Shown here: in pieces, positions 44,150 to 54,766 of the stretch | How the letters are laid out: each line of letters starts with the position of its first letter | Numbering within the stretch: the stretch's first letter is position 1 | Assembly (NCBI GenBank): GCA_941918925.1 | Contig: OW799233.1 | Coordinates: forward strand, 44,506,275 to 44,570,274 | From: Phyto melanocephala | Taxonomy: Eukaryota; Arthropoda; Insecta; Diptera; Rhinophoridae | Direction of reading: 5' to 3' | Length of the DNA: 64,000 bases | Notes under the pieces: generated by a model | What the model was told of the DNA's origin: nothing | Databases searched by the model: none | Seen by the model: only the letters and a program-made list of their open reading frames with translations | Position numbers and translations under genes: made by a program

Positions 44150-45560
44150 TACTGTAAGGAAATATCGGGGACATATCTTCTGTCTCAGCCAATATCAATG
44201 ATTCTAAATTTTAGATTCATAAATTCAGAAGATGCAACAAATTATAACATAAATAAGAAAAGTAACATTTTGTTCTTCCCTATGCTTTTCAATTCCTACT
44301 TGAATTAATGTACCTAATTTTATAATTCTAAGAATATTCCAAAACATACAAAAACTAAAAAAAAATGCTATACAAAAGTAACTTTTTGATTACCCATAAC
44401 ATTTAAAGTCTGACGTCGGATTGGTAATCAGAAATTTTAAGAATCTATGTTTATAAAGGTAAAAAATTCAAAAAGTACCAGAAAAATTAGAAAAAGTACC
44501 TTTATGGTCTCCCATAACATTTTTAATCTCACTTCATGTCAATAGTTACTAATTTCAAAATTCTACCTACTCATACTTAGAATATACAAAAAGTACCATG
44601 AAAATGCGAAAAAAGTACCTCTTTGATTGCCCCTAACATTTTCAGTCCCACTTCGGATCTATATTCACTAATTTTAAAAACATAGTTTCATAAACGTAAA
44701 AGATACAAAAAGTACCATTAAAATGGCTAAAAGTACCTCTTTGCTTGCCCGTACAATTTTCAGTATCACCTGGAATTTAAAGTCTCTAATTTAAAAATTC
44801 AACAAAAAGTATCAAGAAAATGCGAAAAAAAGCACCTTTTGGTTGCCCCTAACATTTTCAGTCCCACCTCGCATCAATATTTATTAATTTAAAAGATATA
44901 GTTTCATAAACGTAAAAAATGCAAAAGGTTCTATATTTATTTATTTATTTAAGTCTATGGATTCTAGATCCTTACAGACTAAAAAGCAGTACATACAAAA
45001 TGTTTAATATTAGTTATTTAAAAACAAAATAATTTTACATTTTACAATATTAACATTTAAAGAAAAATCAATATGTTGATAAAGTTTATTGAACTCGGTA
45101 CAAATCCTCAAAAACGGATCGAAGTTGGCATAATTCGTTCTGAAAACTTTGACTGATAGCGGACAAAAGCGACGTGTAGAACGACATGGTACATTAAAAA
45201 AGATATTCGCTAGTAGGAAATCAGAGCATATACATCCTTTAATTAAATTTAGAACAAACGTAAAAAACGAAAAAGTACCTTTTCTATCGCCCTTCTAATT
45301 TTCAGTATCACCTGGAATTAATACACTATTATTTCAAAATTCTAGCACTATAAACGTAAAAAATATAAAAAGTGCCATAAAAATGCGAAAAAGTACCTTT
45401 TCGGTCGCCCTTATCATTTTGAGTCTCATTTCGGATCAACAGTTTCTAATATAAAAATTCTAGCTTCATAAATGTATAAAACACAAATAGTACCATAAAA
45501 TACAGAAAAAAAAATACTTTTTTTGGGTTCCATATTAATGCACAAATTTCAATTTTAAAA
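44150..45560. repeat. ~118-bp degenerate tandem repeat array
   Basis: The phrase AAAAAGTACC followed by 'tnttnggtngccc' recurs at about 44491, 44608, 44726, 44824 (degenerate), 45269 and 45388, giving a period near 117-119 bp. Other shared words are 'cattttcagtcccac', 'aaattctag' and 'cataaacgtaaaa'. A LINE fragment interrupts it at 44934-45250. Single or few units also occur at 59590-59930 and 61480-61590. Confidence 0.7.
44934..45250 (-). mobile_element. LINE 3' fragment with (AAAT)n tail
   Basis: The minus strand reads CSDFLLANIFFNVPCRSTRR then LSVKVFRTNYANFDPFLRIC and TEFNKLYQHIDFS, like the C-terminal end of a LINE ORF2. It is followed by a tail of AAATAAATAAAT at its 3' end (44936-44950 on the + strand as TATTTATTT). 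It is heavily 5' truncated. Confidence 0.6.
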
Positions 45561-46701
45561 ACTTTAATTTAAATTTTAACTTTTAATTTAACAATAACTT
45601 ATTTTAAATTACATGATATAAAGTGAATAAATATAATATTTTTTGCATAAAAAATAATGCTCTAAATAGTAACAAACTGTTTTCCAGAACTTTCTCCTTT
45701 CTACCCTGTTATGTTTTTCAATTCTTACTTAATTACACAATTTTTTATGTCTGGTGAATCTCTGTAATTAGGAATTATACATACATATTTCCCCCTTTTT
45801 GTACTTCTTTATCCACCTAAAAGTTTCGAAAATTTTCACCTTAATAATTGTCCATGTTATTCTGGCGATAATAATTATCAAATTATGTCCTATTGAATAA
45901 TATAAGATAACTAAATAAAAGGTACCAAGAGGACGGACAATTTTTAGCCCTTATACATACCGGAGTTTTATTAATATATTTTTCACGGATTAACTTTTTG
46001 TTTGGAAGTTACATAGGGCAGTTACATTTCCGAAAATTCCTTCTATACATCAAAAGAGGAACTAATTATTCATATTTCATGTCTTTAGCTTTTTGCGTTT
46101 GGGCTGTGCGATAATGAATCAGTCAGTCAGTCACGTTATTTACAGCAGTAATTGTTTTTACAAGTAAATTTATATCAAAAGCGTATTTCAATAAACAATA
46201 CAGAATACGAAAGGGGTTGTGTATTGAATAACATTATTATACTGCTTTTATTAAAAATTATAAATAAATTTATTGTATGAAAAGTCATAATTTCTTTTGA
46301 ACTTTGACAAAAAAAAAAATACTAAAATATATTTTCTCTTAAGACATAAACAAACAATATATTTCGCATTTAAATTTAGATATAAAACAAATTTGCATAT
46401 CTTGTCTCCCCGAAAAGATGCAGCAGTCTCAAAAATTCTCAGGCAAATTACCCATCATCTATATTATTATAATATGGCATCATACTGATAACACAATAAC
46501 AACAATTAGTGCTGAAAATGATATCAACAACAACAACACTATTATCATTAATGTCTTCGACGAAAGTCATTAGCATATGACAAATACATACATATGTATG
46601 TATGTAATTTATCACAAACATTAAGATGAATTGAATAAATGAAACAAACGTATTGAGAGCCCGACCGACCTGAAAAAAAAAACTGAATTTTATAATATCA
46701 A
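45561..46701. other. Intergenic, no gene seen
   Basis: AT-rich. A TATG/CATA microsatellite lies at about 46586-46607. No conserved frame is seen. Confidence 0.4.
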
Positions 46702-47522
46702 CTAGCCAAACCCGGCGCGCGTTGCTACGCCCCTTAATGAATCGAAATGCATTCTGAATTTTAATTGAATATCAAGTGCAAAAACCTAAAAATTATAATT
46801 TTTTTATGAGCGTGGCATTGCCCACTTTTCTAATCACGAAATTGTAAAGTCATGACAGCTCAATATGTGTGCAAAGTTTCAGAAGAATCGGACCAGTGAA
46901 AGTACCTCAAAATTATAATTGTTTTAATGGGCGTGGCCCTGCCCCATTTCTAATCACGAAATTGTAAAGTCATAACTGTTCAATACGAGTGCAAAGTTTC
47001 AGAATAATCGGTCCAGTGCAAGTACCTCAAAATGATACCTTTTTTTTTATGGGCGTGGCACTGCCCACTTTTCTAATCATGAAACTATTAAGTCATGACA
47101 GCTCGACATGTGTGCAAAGTTTCAGAAAAATCGGTCTGGTGGAAGTACCTCAAAATTATAACCTTTTTTTATGGGCGTGGCTCTGCCCACTTTTCTAATC
47201 ACGAAATTATATGATTATGACAGCTTAGTATGTGTGCAAAGTTTCAGAAAAATCGGTCCAGTGGAAGTACCTCAAAATTAAAACTTTTTTAGAGGCGTGG
47301 CCCCGCCCACTTTTCTTATAACGAAATTATTTAGTCATGACAGCTCGATATGTGTGCAAAGTTTCAGAAAAATCGGTCAAGTGCAAGTAGCTAAAACTGA
47401 TAACTAATTTTTATGGGCGTGGCCCCGCCCACTTTTTTCCACCCATAAACACTCCCTGGTATGTGTACAACAACTTGCCAAAGTTTGAGTCCGATCGGTT
47501 CTACAGTTTCGGAGGCTATAGC

Positions 47523-47524
<2 letters not shown>

Positions 47525-47560
<36 letters not shown>
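47525..47560. repeat. (AC)n target microsatellite, left half
   Basis: About 18 AC units directly abut the LINE ORF1 start codon. The right half resumes at about 51523. The same microsatellite without insertion is seen at 34256-34276 and, reverse-oriented, near 57009-57028. Confidence 0.95.
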
Positions 47561-47561
<1 letters not shown>

Positions 47562-47563
<2 letters not shown>

Positions 47564-48359
47564 GACACACAATGATGGTTGGAAAGTGGTAAAGTCTAAG
47601 GCGAAGACAAAGAAGTCAAACGGGAATCGCAATAGGGTAAGGACGAAACCCGACGCGATTGTAATAGAGGCTGTAGGGAATAGTTCCTACGCCGACATCC
47701 TGCGTAAAGTGAAGGCCGATCCGAGTCTCAACGAACTAGGTCAGGCAGTATCCAGGATTAGGAGAACCAATAATGGTAACCTATTACTCCAACTGCGAAA
47801 TACGGGCGAGCGGACAGACGAGTATAAGGAGGCGATCGGTCAGAGTTTAAATGGCCAGGCGTCTGTAAGGAGTCTGAAACCGAGAAAAGTTATAGAGATC
47901 AGAGATATCGATGAAGTAACGACGAAGGAGGAGGTAGTTAGGACAATTAGGGCGCAACTAAAGCTAAGAGACTCTGACCCGGTAGAGATGCTTAGACTTA
48001 GAAGTGCATACGGTGGAACACAGATCGCCAAAATAAGTTTGCCAGTAGACAGAGCCGAAATGCTTCTGAAAATGGGGAAAGTCGCTACAAATTGGGCAAT
48101 ATGGCGTATAAGGGAGGAAAAGGGCCTCCTAAAATGTTTTAGATGCCTCGAATTCGGGCATTTGGCGGTCAAGTGCGGAAATGCTATGGATAGATCGAAG
48201 ATGTGCAGGAGATGCGGTAAGGAAGGGCACATGGCTAAGACATGTGAGGAAAATCCCGTATGCATGTTCTGCAAGAACAGTAATACAGGCGACTCAGCCC
48301 ACATTGCTGGAAGCAGTAGATGTCCGGTATTCAGGAGAGCTCTCGAAACTAGGAAATAA
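47562..48359 (+). CDS. LINE ORF1, gag-like nucleic-acid-binding protein
   Basis: A 265-residue frame with start ATG immediately after (AC)n. A Lys/Arg-rich N-terminus (KSKAKTKKSNGNRNRVRTK) precedes the central region IEIRDIDEVTTKEEVVRTIR. Three zinc knuckles follow: CFRCLEFGHLAVKC (192-205), CRRCGKEGHMAKTC (215-228) and a longer CMFC...HIAGSSRC (234-254). R1-clade gag proteins are often longer, so the N-terminus may be truncated. It should coat the element RNA. The stop lies 2 nt before the ORF2 ATG, suggesting reinitiation or coupled translation. Confidence 0.92.
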
Positions 48360-48361
48360 AT

Positions 48362-51340
48362 ATGGAGCTAAGGATCATGCAGATAAACCTCAACCATTGC
48401 GAATTGGCAAACGACCTACTGTCACAATCAGTAAGAGAAAAGCAAATAGATGTTGCGATAATAAGCGAGCCATATGGAGTAAGAAGTAGCAATGTTTGGA
48501 CAAGCGACCAAAGTTCGAAAGCTGCAATATGGGCATGTGGCAAACATGCCTTTCAGAACATTGGAGATAAAAGAAAAGGCTTTACTCGAGCAAGGATAAA
48601 GGGCATATTCTTCTACAGCTGTTATGCTCCACCGAGTTGGTCCCATGAAGAATATGAATCTATGTTGCAGGAACTTGTGAATGATGCAGTTGGGAAGTCC
48701 CCACTTGTAATAGCTGGTGACTTCAATGCATGGGCGACGGAATGGGGCAGTCAATCGACAAACAGAAGAGGACGGAGCCTCCTGGAGGCATTTGCACCCC
48801 TGGATGTAGACGTGGCTAACAATGGAAGGAGCCAGACCTTCAGGAAAGCCGGTCGGAGCTCTATCATCGACATTACGTTTGTCAGCAGCTCGCTAACTCC
48901 AAGGACGAAGTGGTGGGTTAGCGAAGATTTCACTTACAGTGATCACCAGGCGGTAATGTTCGTAATCTCAGGATGCAGTGGCCGTGGGCGATATACTAAG
49001 CCTACAACGGGTCCAAAGTGGAAGGATTCACGTTTCGACGTGGAAACATTCAATGATTCAATAATGGACGAGGAGATCGAGGAAGGTCCAGTGCAGATAG
49101 CGTCAGTGCAACTATGCCGGTTAATAGAAAGAGCTTGCGATGCGTCAATGCCACAACGTAAGCCGAACAGATTTGGTTCTCCATGCTATTGGTGGAATGA
49201 GGAGATACGAAGCCTCAGATTGGAATGCCTTAGATCGAGGCGCAAGGCACAGCGATCAAGAGGGAAAAGCTACCACACTCAGAGGATTGAGGAATTCAGG
49301 GAACATAGGAAGAAACTCAAAACTGCAATTAAGAAGAGCAAAGGAGAAAGCTTCAAGCTCCTCTGCGAGGAGGCAGATGCAAACCCTTGGGGTACGGCAT
49401 ATAAGGTGGTAATGAAGAAGCTTAAATGCCAAGCGGCTCCCCAGATAACATGCCCAACACTCCTACTGGGCATTGTATCGCACCTGTTTCCACAGCGGGA
49501 GAACAATTGGGTATACGTCGACAGCAGATTCACGGACTGCAATATTCCCCCTGTCACGGAGGAAGAGATTCTCAAGATAGGTAGGGAAATTGGGGATAAC
49601 CGGGCACCTGGCCCGGACGGAGTTCCCAACAAAGCCATTAAAGCCGCAATACAGCGACGACCATGCTTGTTCAGGAGAATTATGCAAAGTTGCCTTAGTG
49701 AGGGTATTTTCCCGGACCAATGGAAGAGACAGAGACTAGTTTTGCTTCCGAAAGGGAACAAACCAGCTGGCGACCCTTCATCTTATCGCCCTATCTGCCT
49801 TCTTGATACACTGGGCAAAGCACTGGAAAAGGTGATCTACAACAGACTCATGGACATCGTCGAGAGAGAGAATGGACTCTCCGAGACACAATTCGGATTC
49901 AGAAAATCACGCTCCACGATTGACGCCATAAAAAGGGTAGTAGATACAGCTGCGGGCGCAATAGCAGGAGAACGTTGGAGATGGGGGACAAAAGAATACT
50001 GTGGTGTTGTCACGCTTGACATTAGAAACGCGTTTAACTCTGCCAGTTGGGATTTCATAATGGCAGCTCTAGAGAGACTGAACACACCGAAGTACCTGAT
50101 TAGAATAGTGAATAGTTACTTTTCGAATAGGAAACTGATCTACGCAACGGACGATGGGCCACGGATGTATGATGTTAGTTCAGGTGTTCCACAGGGATCG
50201 GTTCTTGGTCCACTACTATGGAATATCATGTATGACGGAGTTCTTAGAACACAACTACCGAGCTCGACAAGGATAATCGGGTTCGCGGATGACATAGTGA
50301 TTGTCAGTGTAGCGAAACATATTGTGGAATTAGAATCGGCTATAAACGATGCAATTGTGAGGATCAAGAGATGGCTAGATTCGGCGAATCTCAACCTGGC
50401 AGAACAGAAGACTGAAGCAGTACTTATTACAAGTAGGAAAAAAGTGGAATTTATGAAGGTGAAGGTGGGAAACCAGGAGATATGTTCTAAACCGGCAATC
50501 AAATATCTTGGGGTCATGATGGATAACAGACTTAAATTCGGGCCTCATATTGAATACGCGTGCGCGAAGGCCGCAATGATTCAAAGGAGTATTGCTAGAA
50601 TACTACCTAATATTGGAGGACCAAAGGGTCCAAGAAGGAGGCTTTTGGCTACGGTTACCAATTCCACATTGCTTTACGCAGCCCCTGTTTGGGCACAGGC
50701 TCTGAAGATAAAGGAGTATAGAAGAAAAATGTCCTCGGTTCATAGACTATGCGCGCTCAGGACAATAAGTGCCTTTAAGACGGTATCGGACGACGCGGCT
50801 TGTGTCATAGCGGCAATGATTCCAATAGACATACTGGCGGCGGAGATCCAGAGAATCTACAATAGGCGAACGACAGGCCAGGCAGTAATAAATTTAGCTG
50901 CAGTTAAGAGAGAGGAAAGATCGTTTTCAATCAGAGAATGGCAGAGAAGGTGGGATACATCGACTAAAGGGCGATGGACATATAAACTCATCCCTAATAT
51001 TGCGGTATGGATGGATAGGAAGGCTGGGGATGTGAACTTCTACTTGACACAGTATATGACAAACCATGGCGCTTTTAGGCAATATCTGCACAGGGTTGGC
51101 CATGAAAATTCCCAAACCTGCCCAGAATGCCCAGAAGAGGCGGAAAATGCGGAACATGTCGTATTCCGATGCCCTAGATACTTGGGGTGGACTTCGGGTA
51201 TGACGAATCCATCGGAGTTTCTTCGGCATATGTGTCAGGACGTGGAAAACTGGGAGGTCTTTAGTGGAGTGTGCTCCCGGATAATTAAGGACCTAAGAAG
51301 GCTGGAAAGGGCTAGACGGTCCGACGAGGAGGAGGCGTAA
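48362..51340 (+). CDS. LINE ORF2, endonuclease-reverse transcriptase
   Basis: An uninterrupted 992-residue frame. The AP-endonuclease shows QINLNHC (about 7-13), SEPYG (35-39), GDFNAW (119-124) and SDHQA (193-197), all catalytic positions kept. The RT shows APGPDGVPNKAIK, SYRPICLLDTLGK, FGFRKSRSTIDAI, VTLDIRNAFNSASW, GVPQGSVLGPLLWN and FADDIVIVS with FADD at 641-644. The C-terminus has a CCHC-type finger CPECPEEAENAEHVVFRC from about 920. There is no RNase H, as in R1-clade elements. It would carry out target-primed reverse transcription in the nucleus. The copy appears potentially active. Confidence 0.96.
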   Translation: MELRIMQINLNHCELANDLLSQSVREKQIDVAIISEPYGVRSSNVWTSDQSSKAAIWACGKHAFQNIGDKRKGFTRARIKGIFFYSCYAPPSWSHEEYESMLQELVNDAVGKSPLVIAGDFNAWATEWGSQSTNRRGRSLLEAFAPLDVDVANNGRSQTFRKAGRSSIIDITFVSSSLTPRTKWWVSEDFTYSDHQAVMFVISGCSGRGRYTKPTTGPKWKDSRFDVETFNDSIMDEEIEEGPVQIASVQLCRLIERACDASMPQRKPNRFGSPCYWWNEEIRSLRLECLRSRRKAQRSRGKSYHTQRIEEFREHRKKLKTAIKKSKGESFKLLCEEADANPWGTAYKVVMKKLKCQAAPQITCPTLLLGIVSHLFPQRENNWVYVDSRFTDCNIPPVTEEEILKIGREIGDNRAPGPDGVPNKAIKAAIQRRPCLFRRIMQSCLSEGIFPDQWKRQRLVLLPKGNKPAGDPSSYRPICLLDTLGKALEKVIYNRLMDIVERENGLSETQFGFRKSRSTIDAIKRVVDTAAGAIAGERWRWGTKEYCGVVTLDIRNAFNSASWDFIMAALERLNTPKYLIRIVNSYFSNRKLIYATDDGPRMYDVSSGVPQGSVLGPLLWNIMYDGVLRTQLPSSTRIIGFADDIVIVSVAKHIVELESAINDAIVRIKRWLDSANLNLAEQKTEAVLITSRKKVEFMKVKVGNQEICSKPAIKYLGVMMDNRLKFGPHIEYACAKAAMIQRSIARILPNIGGPKGPRRRLLATVTNSTLLYAAPVWAQALKIKEYRRKMSSVHRLCALRTISAFKTVSDDAACVIAAMIPIDILAAEIQRIYNRRTTGQAVINLAAVKREERSFSIREWQRRWDTSTKGRWTYKLIPNIAVWMDRKAGDVNFYLTQYMTNHGAFRQYLHRVGHENSQTCPECPEEAENAEHVVFRCPRYLGWTSGMTNPSEFLRHMCQDVENWEVFSGVCSRIIKDLRRLERARRSDEEEA

Positions 51341-51506
51341 ATGCCAACGGCCCCCGCGAAGTAATACCTAGCGGCAGTCCCGTGGGGATGTCCGTTGATG
51401 ATCGAGGGGGTGTGGTTTAGTACGTAGGCGCTACGGCGAATCGTACATGCTTGTGGCACGGGCCACTAGTATCTATGAAGATTCCACACCACCGGCTCGA
51501 AAGCAA

Positions 51507-51537
<31 letters not shown>

Positions 51538-51567
51538 CGCACAGAGTTTCACTTTTATATATATAGA

Positions 51568-53136
51568 TTCAAACAACAAATGCAAAAGACGTAAAAAAAT
51601 CATACGCACAAATCAAAGTCATTAATTTAACAATTGAATGATTGGCTTTCAATTGTTGTTGTTGTTGTTTTAAATTGGAAAAACACCAAGGAGAGGTGGT
51701 TGGTAATGGGTGGATGTACATGTATATGTATGTACATACATGAAAAATGTCAACAAGACAGAAAACTACTACTACAACAAGAAGTAGAAACAGAACAGCC
51801 CACTAGTGATTGACATAATGAACCTCAATTAAATAACAATTTGTAAACAATTTTCAATGAATTTTAAATGCAAATAAAACACTCACACACAAGCACAAAC
51901 AAACACACTTCGCAAACAGAAAAAAACACATACAACACTATAGGAAAACTTTTGTGAAGCAATAAACATTTTTAACACGTCTAATAACAGGCCTACCAAA
52001 CAATTACGAGTCAATAAATAAATGACGCACATAATAAATCAATTTGAAAGCAAAATTAACACAAGAGACAAGTGTTTTAGAGAAGTTTGCAAAGTAGTAA
52101 CATATTTGTCTGCTACAAACATTTTTAAGAGTTTTGTGTAAAAAAATTTTTTTTATATAAAACTTAAAAAAAAAGTTGATAAATTTGTATGTCTTTTTTT
52201 ACCAGCAGAACCCGAGCCGCTTTGTTGGCCTCAACAAAATTTTTTACATTGAATTTGCTAGGAGAAATATTTTAATATTGTCTGCTACCATTTGTTAGAT
52301 CTAGAATAATTGTCATAAATAGTACTTCTTCAGTCGTATGAGGATATCAGTGCCCGATCTTTAATATTTTCGGTCCTAATTAGGAAATTGTTATCGAGAG
52401 TTTAGCTCGTCCTAGCGTACACCAAATGAAAATTACTGTTTTTCTGAAATTACAACACATTTATTTTAGATAGGAGGGGACACCTTGTCCTCTGATCCGA
52501 TTATATCAATTTTCTTCTCAAAAAAGGAAAATTAATATTGCATTAATATTGCAATGTTTCTGTTATTTGAGTGTTTTGCTTGTTTATTATTAATTGTAAC
52601 TTATTTCCGATACTGGTTTGTTGATATCCTGTATGGTTTATGAGACATAAACCACATACTTTTTATAAAATGAAATTGTTACGAGAATTTATTTTGTAAG
52701 TAAAGTTTCAAGTTGATCAAACCTTGGTGAAAATAAAAAAAAGAGAAATTAATATGCAAATACTTTTCATTTTAAAATTTTTTAGAGCACAAATTGACAC
52801 CCTGATGAGGTTAATATTTGCATTGATAGTACATTTGGATGCTTTGGCCTAATAATATAAAGAACAGAATATCTTTAGACTTGTATTTCGATTATCGATA
52901 TCAATCAAAACTCCAGTCTTATTGCCATTTGTAAAATAATTTATTTTAGGGGGCAACTGACATCTAAAAGCTTTATTTTTTTTTAAGTAATGATTATATT
53001 AGCAAATGTAAACTTAAATTTGTACACATTTTAAACTCAGTGATTTTTTATGAAAATTACGCGCTTTTTTAGGGGTTTAGGTGCTTTTTGAAATTTTAAA
53101 GTTGACAACGCTGATTTAAGCTCTACAGATTGGTCA
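51568..53136. other. Intergenic, no gene seen
   Basis: AT-rich DNA with short TGTA/CATA repeats near 51715-51745. No conserved frame is recognised. Confidence 0.4.
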
Positions 53137-53328
53137 TCCATATATATAAAAGTGAAACTCTGTCTGTCAGTGTGTGTTAGCTACAGACTTCGAAACCGTA
53201 AAACCGATCGGACTCAAACTTTGGCAAGTTGTTGTACACATTCCAGGGAGTGTTTATGGGTGGTAAAAAGTGGGCGGGGCTACGCCCATAAAAGATAAGT
53301 TATCAGTTTTAGCTACTTGCACTTGACA
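53137..53328 (+). mobile_element. Helitron-like element (family H), truncated 5' end
   Basis: It starts A|TCCATATATATAAAAGTGA and includes the CTGTCTGTCAGTGTGTGTTAG tract, 'gaccgatcggactcaaactttgg' related text and one GGGCGGGGCTACGCCC palindrome. Similarity stops after ACTTGAC. The remainder is lost. Confidence 0.75.
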
Positions 53329-54132
53329 ATTCAATTCGCTTTAAAAATAGCATTCGTGCGAAAGCACTGCCAACTTCATGGCCAACAAGTAATTTAAAAT
53401 AAAAACGTGTCTTAACCATAATCATACAAAACATCTGTTCGAACCAAACTTATAGGCAACAATGTATTTGATTATAGATGACTGTCGCCATAACCATAGA
53501 AACCAATTGAATTTTGGTGTCATTATTGTTATGTCACGTCTAATTTAAAATTTAATAAGTTTAATAGAAATTGCTGCAATTGTTGACACTGACAGAAAAA
53601 CTTGTCATGATTCTGTTCTGTTTATTAATACCTTCCGATTTAATTTTTAAAAAGATCGAAGTAAGGAACTACTATTATATTTATTCCTCTTAAGTAATGG
53701 TAAACGAAATTGGAACTGCTCCTAGGAATGCTGCTTGTATTGACGAAAATACTTGAAAGATTCCTCTTCGAATCTTATAGCCACTTTTGATACTTTTAAA
53801 ATCAAGATTCTTATTTTAGTTAAATGAAAACTCTATTTCTCGAAAACAAAAGTGAGTTTATATCAGCCTTAGAGTAGATTTAAGTTAGTCTTGCATAGCC
53901 TTAAGTCTTGTGCTTTTATTAACACCTTTTTCCAATTTGACTCCACTGTGCTGGTCTTAAGTGTATACACATAATATCACTTCATCTATAGCAGATAAAT
54001 GACGAAGTGGCATCGCCTGAATTCATGTTTTGTACATGCATCACAACTCAAATAATTAATGACATTTGGTGTCAATTTCAAACCTTAAAACATGTAATCA
54101 AAAATTTTCGTTTTAAACAAAAACAATTTAGA
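53329..54132. other. Intergenic, no gene seen
   Basis: AT-rich. No recognised repeat or conserved frame. Confidence 0.4.
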
Positions 54133-54766
54133 ACAAGTAAGAGCGTTATATTCGGCCGTGCCGAATCTTATATACCCTTCACAACGTGTATCACCATTCA
54201 TCCCATATGAAATACGTACATACATATAAAAAACATCCCGTTGTAAAATTATAAATTCACGTATGTATGTTAAAAAAAAAAATAAAAAAAAAAAATTTAA
54301 AAAATAATTAAAAAAAAATTAAAAAAAAAATTAAAAAAAAAAAAGTTTTAAAAAATAATTAAAATATATATAATAAATATAAAACAAAAAAAAAAAATAA
54401 GAAAAAAATAAAAAAAAAATAATAAAAATATAAATAATATATTAAATAAAAAATAAAAAAAAATAAAAAAAAAAAATTAAAAAAAAAATTTTTAAAAAAT
54501 AAAAAAAAATTTTTTTTGGCTCAGCTGGGATTCGATGCTACGTTTTCTCTAACCAGTATACACGTTTGTATGTATGTTTCTAAAAGTTGATTTCAACCAA
54601 CACACGGACAGACGGGCAGACGGACAGACGGTCAGGGCTTAATCGACTCCTCTATTCATAAGCTTTCAGAAAATATATACTTTATGGGGTCGGAAATAAA
54701 AATTGTAGAAATTTCACACGGAATGACAAACCTATATATACCCTTTTTCACTGTGTGAAGGGTATA
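54133..54766 (+). mobile_element. Dispersed repeat family P, copy 4 (opposite orientation)
   Basis: It starts ACAAGTAAGAGCGTTATATT with the palindrome ATTCGGCCGTGCCGAAT and TATACCCTTCAC. It then has an A/T-only tract (54270-54515), 'ggctcagctgggattcgatgc', the 'cacacggacagacgggcagacgg' block, and ends GTGTGAAGGGTATA. It is the reverse order of copies 2 and 3, as expected for the other strand. Confidence 0.8.

Larger units (their letters stand above)
47561..51522 (+). mobile_element. R1-clade LINE inserted in (AC)n (Mino-like)
   Basis: The element has two open frames, a short 3' UTR of about 165 bp and a poly(A) of about 18 bases joined directly to (AC)n. It is clearly less AT-rich than the surroundings. 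The R1-clade Mino elements are known to target AC microsatellites, so the site fits. The 5' end is abrupt: ORF1 starts at the first base or two of the element, meaning either an extremely short 5' UTR or a 5' truncation that left an ATG. Confidence 0.9.
46702..51567 (-). mobile_element. Helitron-like element (family H) split by an R1-clade LINE
   Basis: The left boundary is CTAGCCAAACCCGGCGCGC, which on the minus strand is the CTAG end followed by T. The right boundary is TATATATATAGA, the TC start preceded by A. 46702-47560 carries about six ~120-bp palindromic repeats and ends in (AC)18. 51523-51567 resumes with (AC)n and CAGAGTTTCACTTTTATATA. The insert 47561-51522 lies within the (AC)n tract. 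Confidence 0.7.

Noticed and set aside
46702..47524. CRISPR-like array from regularly spaced ~120-bp repeats
   Set aside because: The repeats are long, degenerate and adjacent with no unique spacers, and lie within a eukaryotic transposon.
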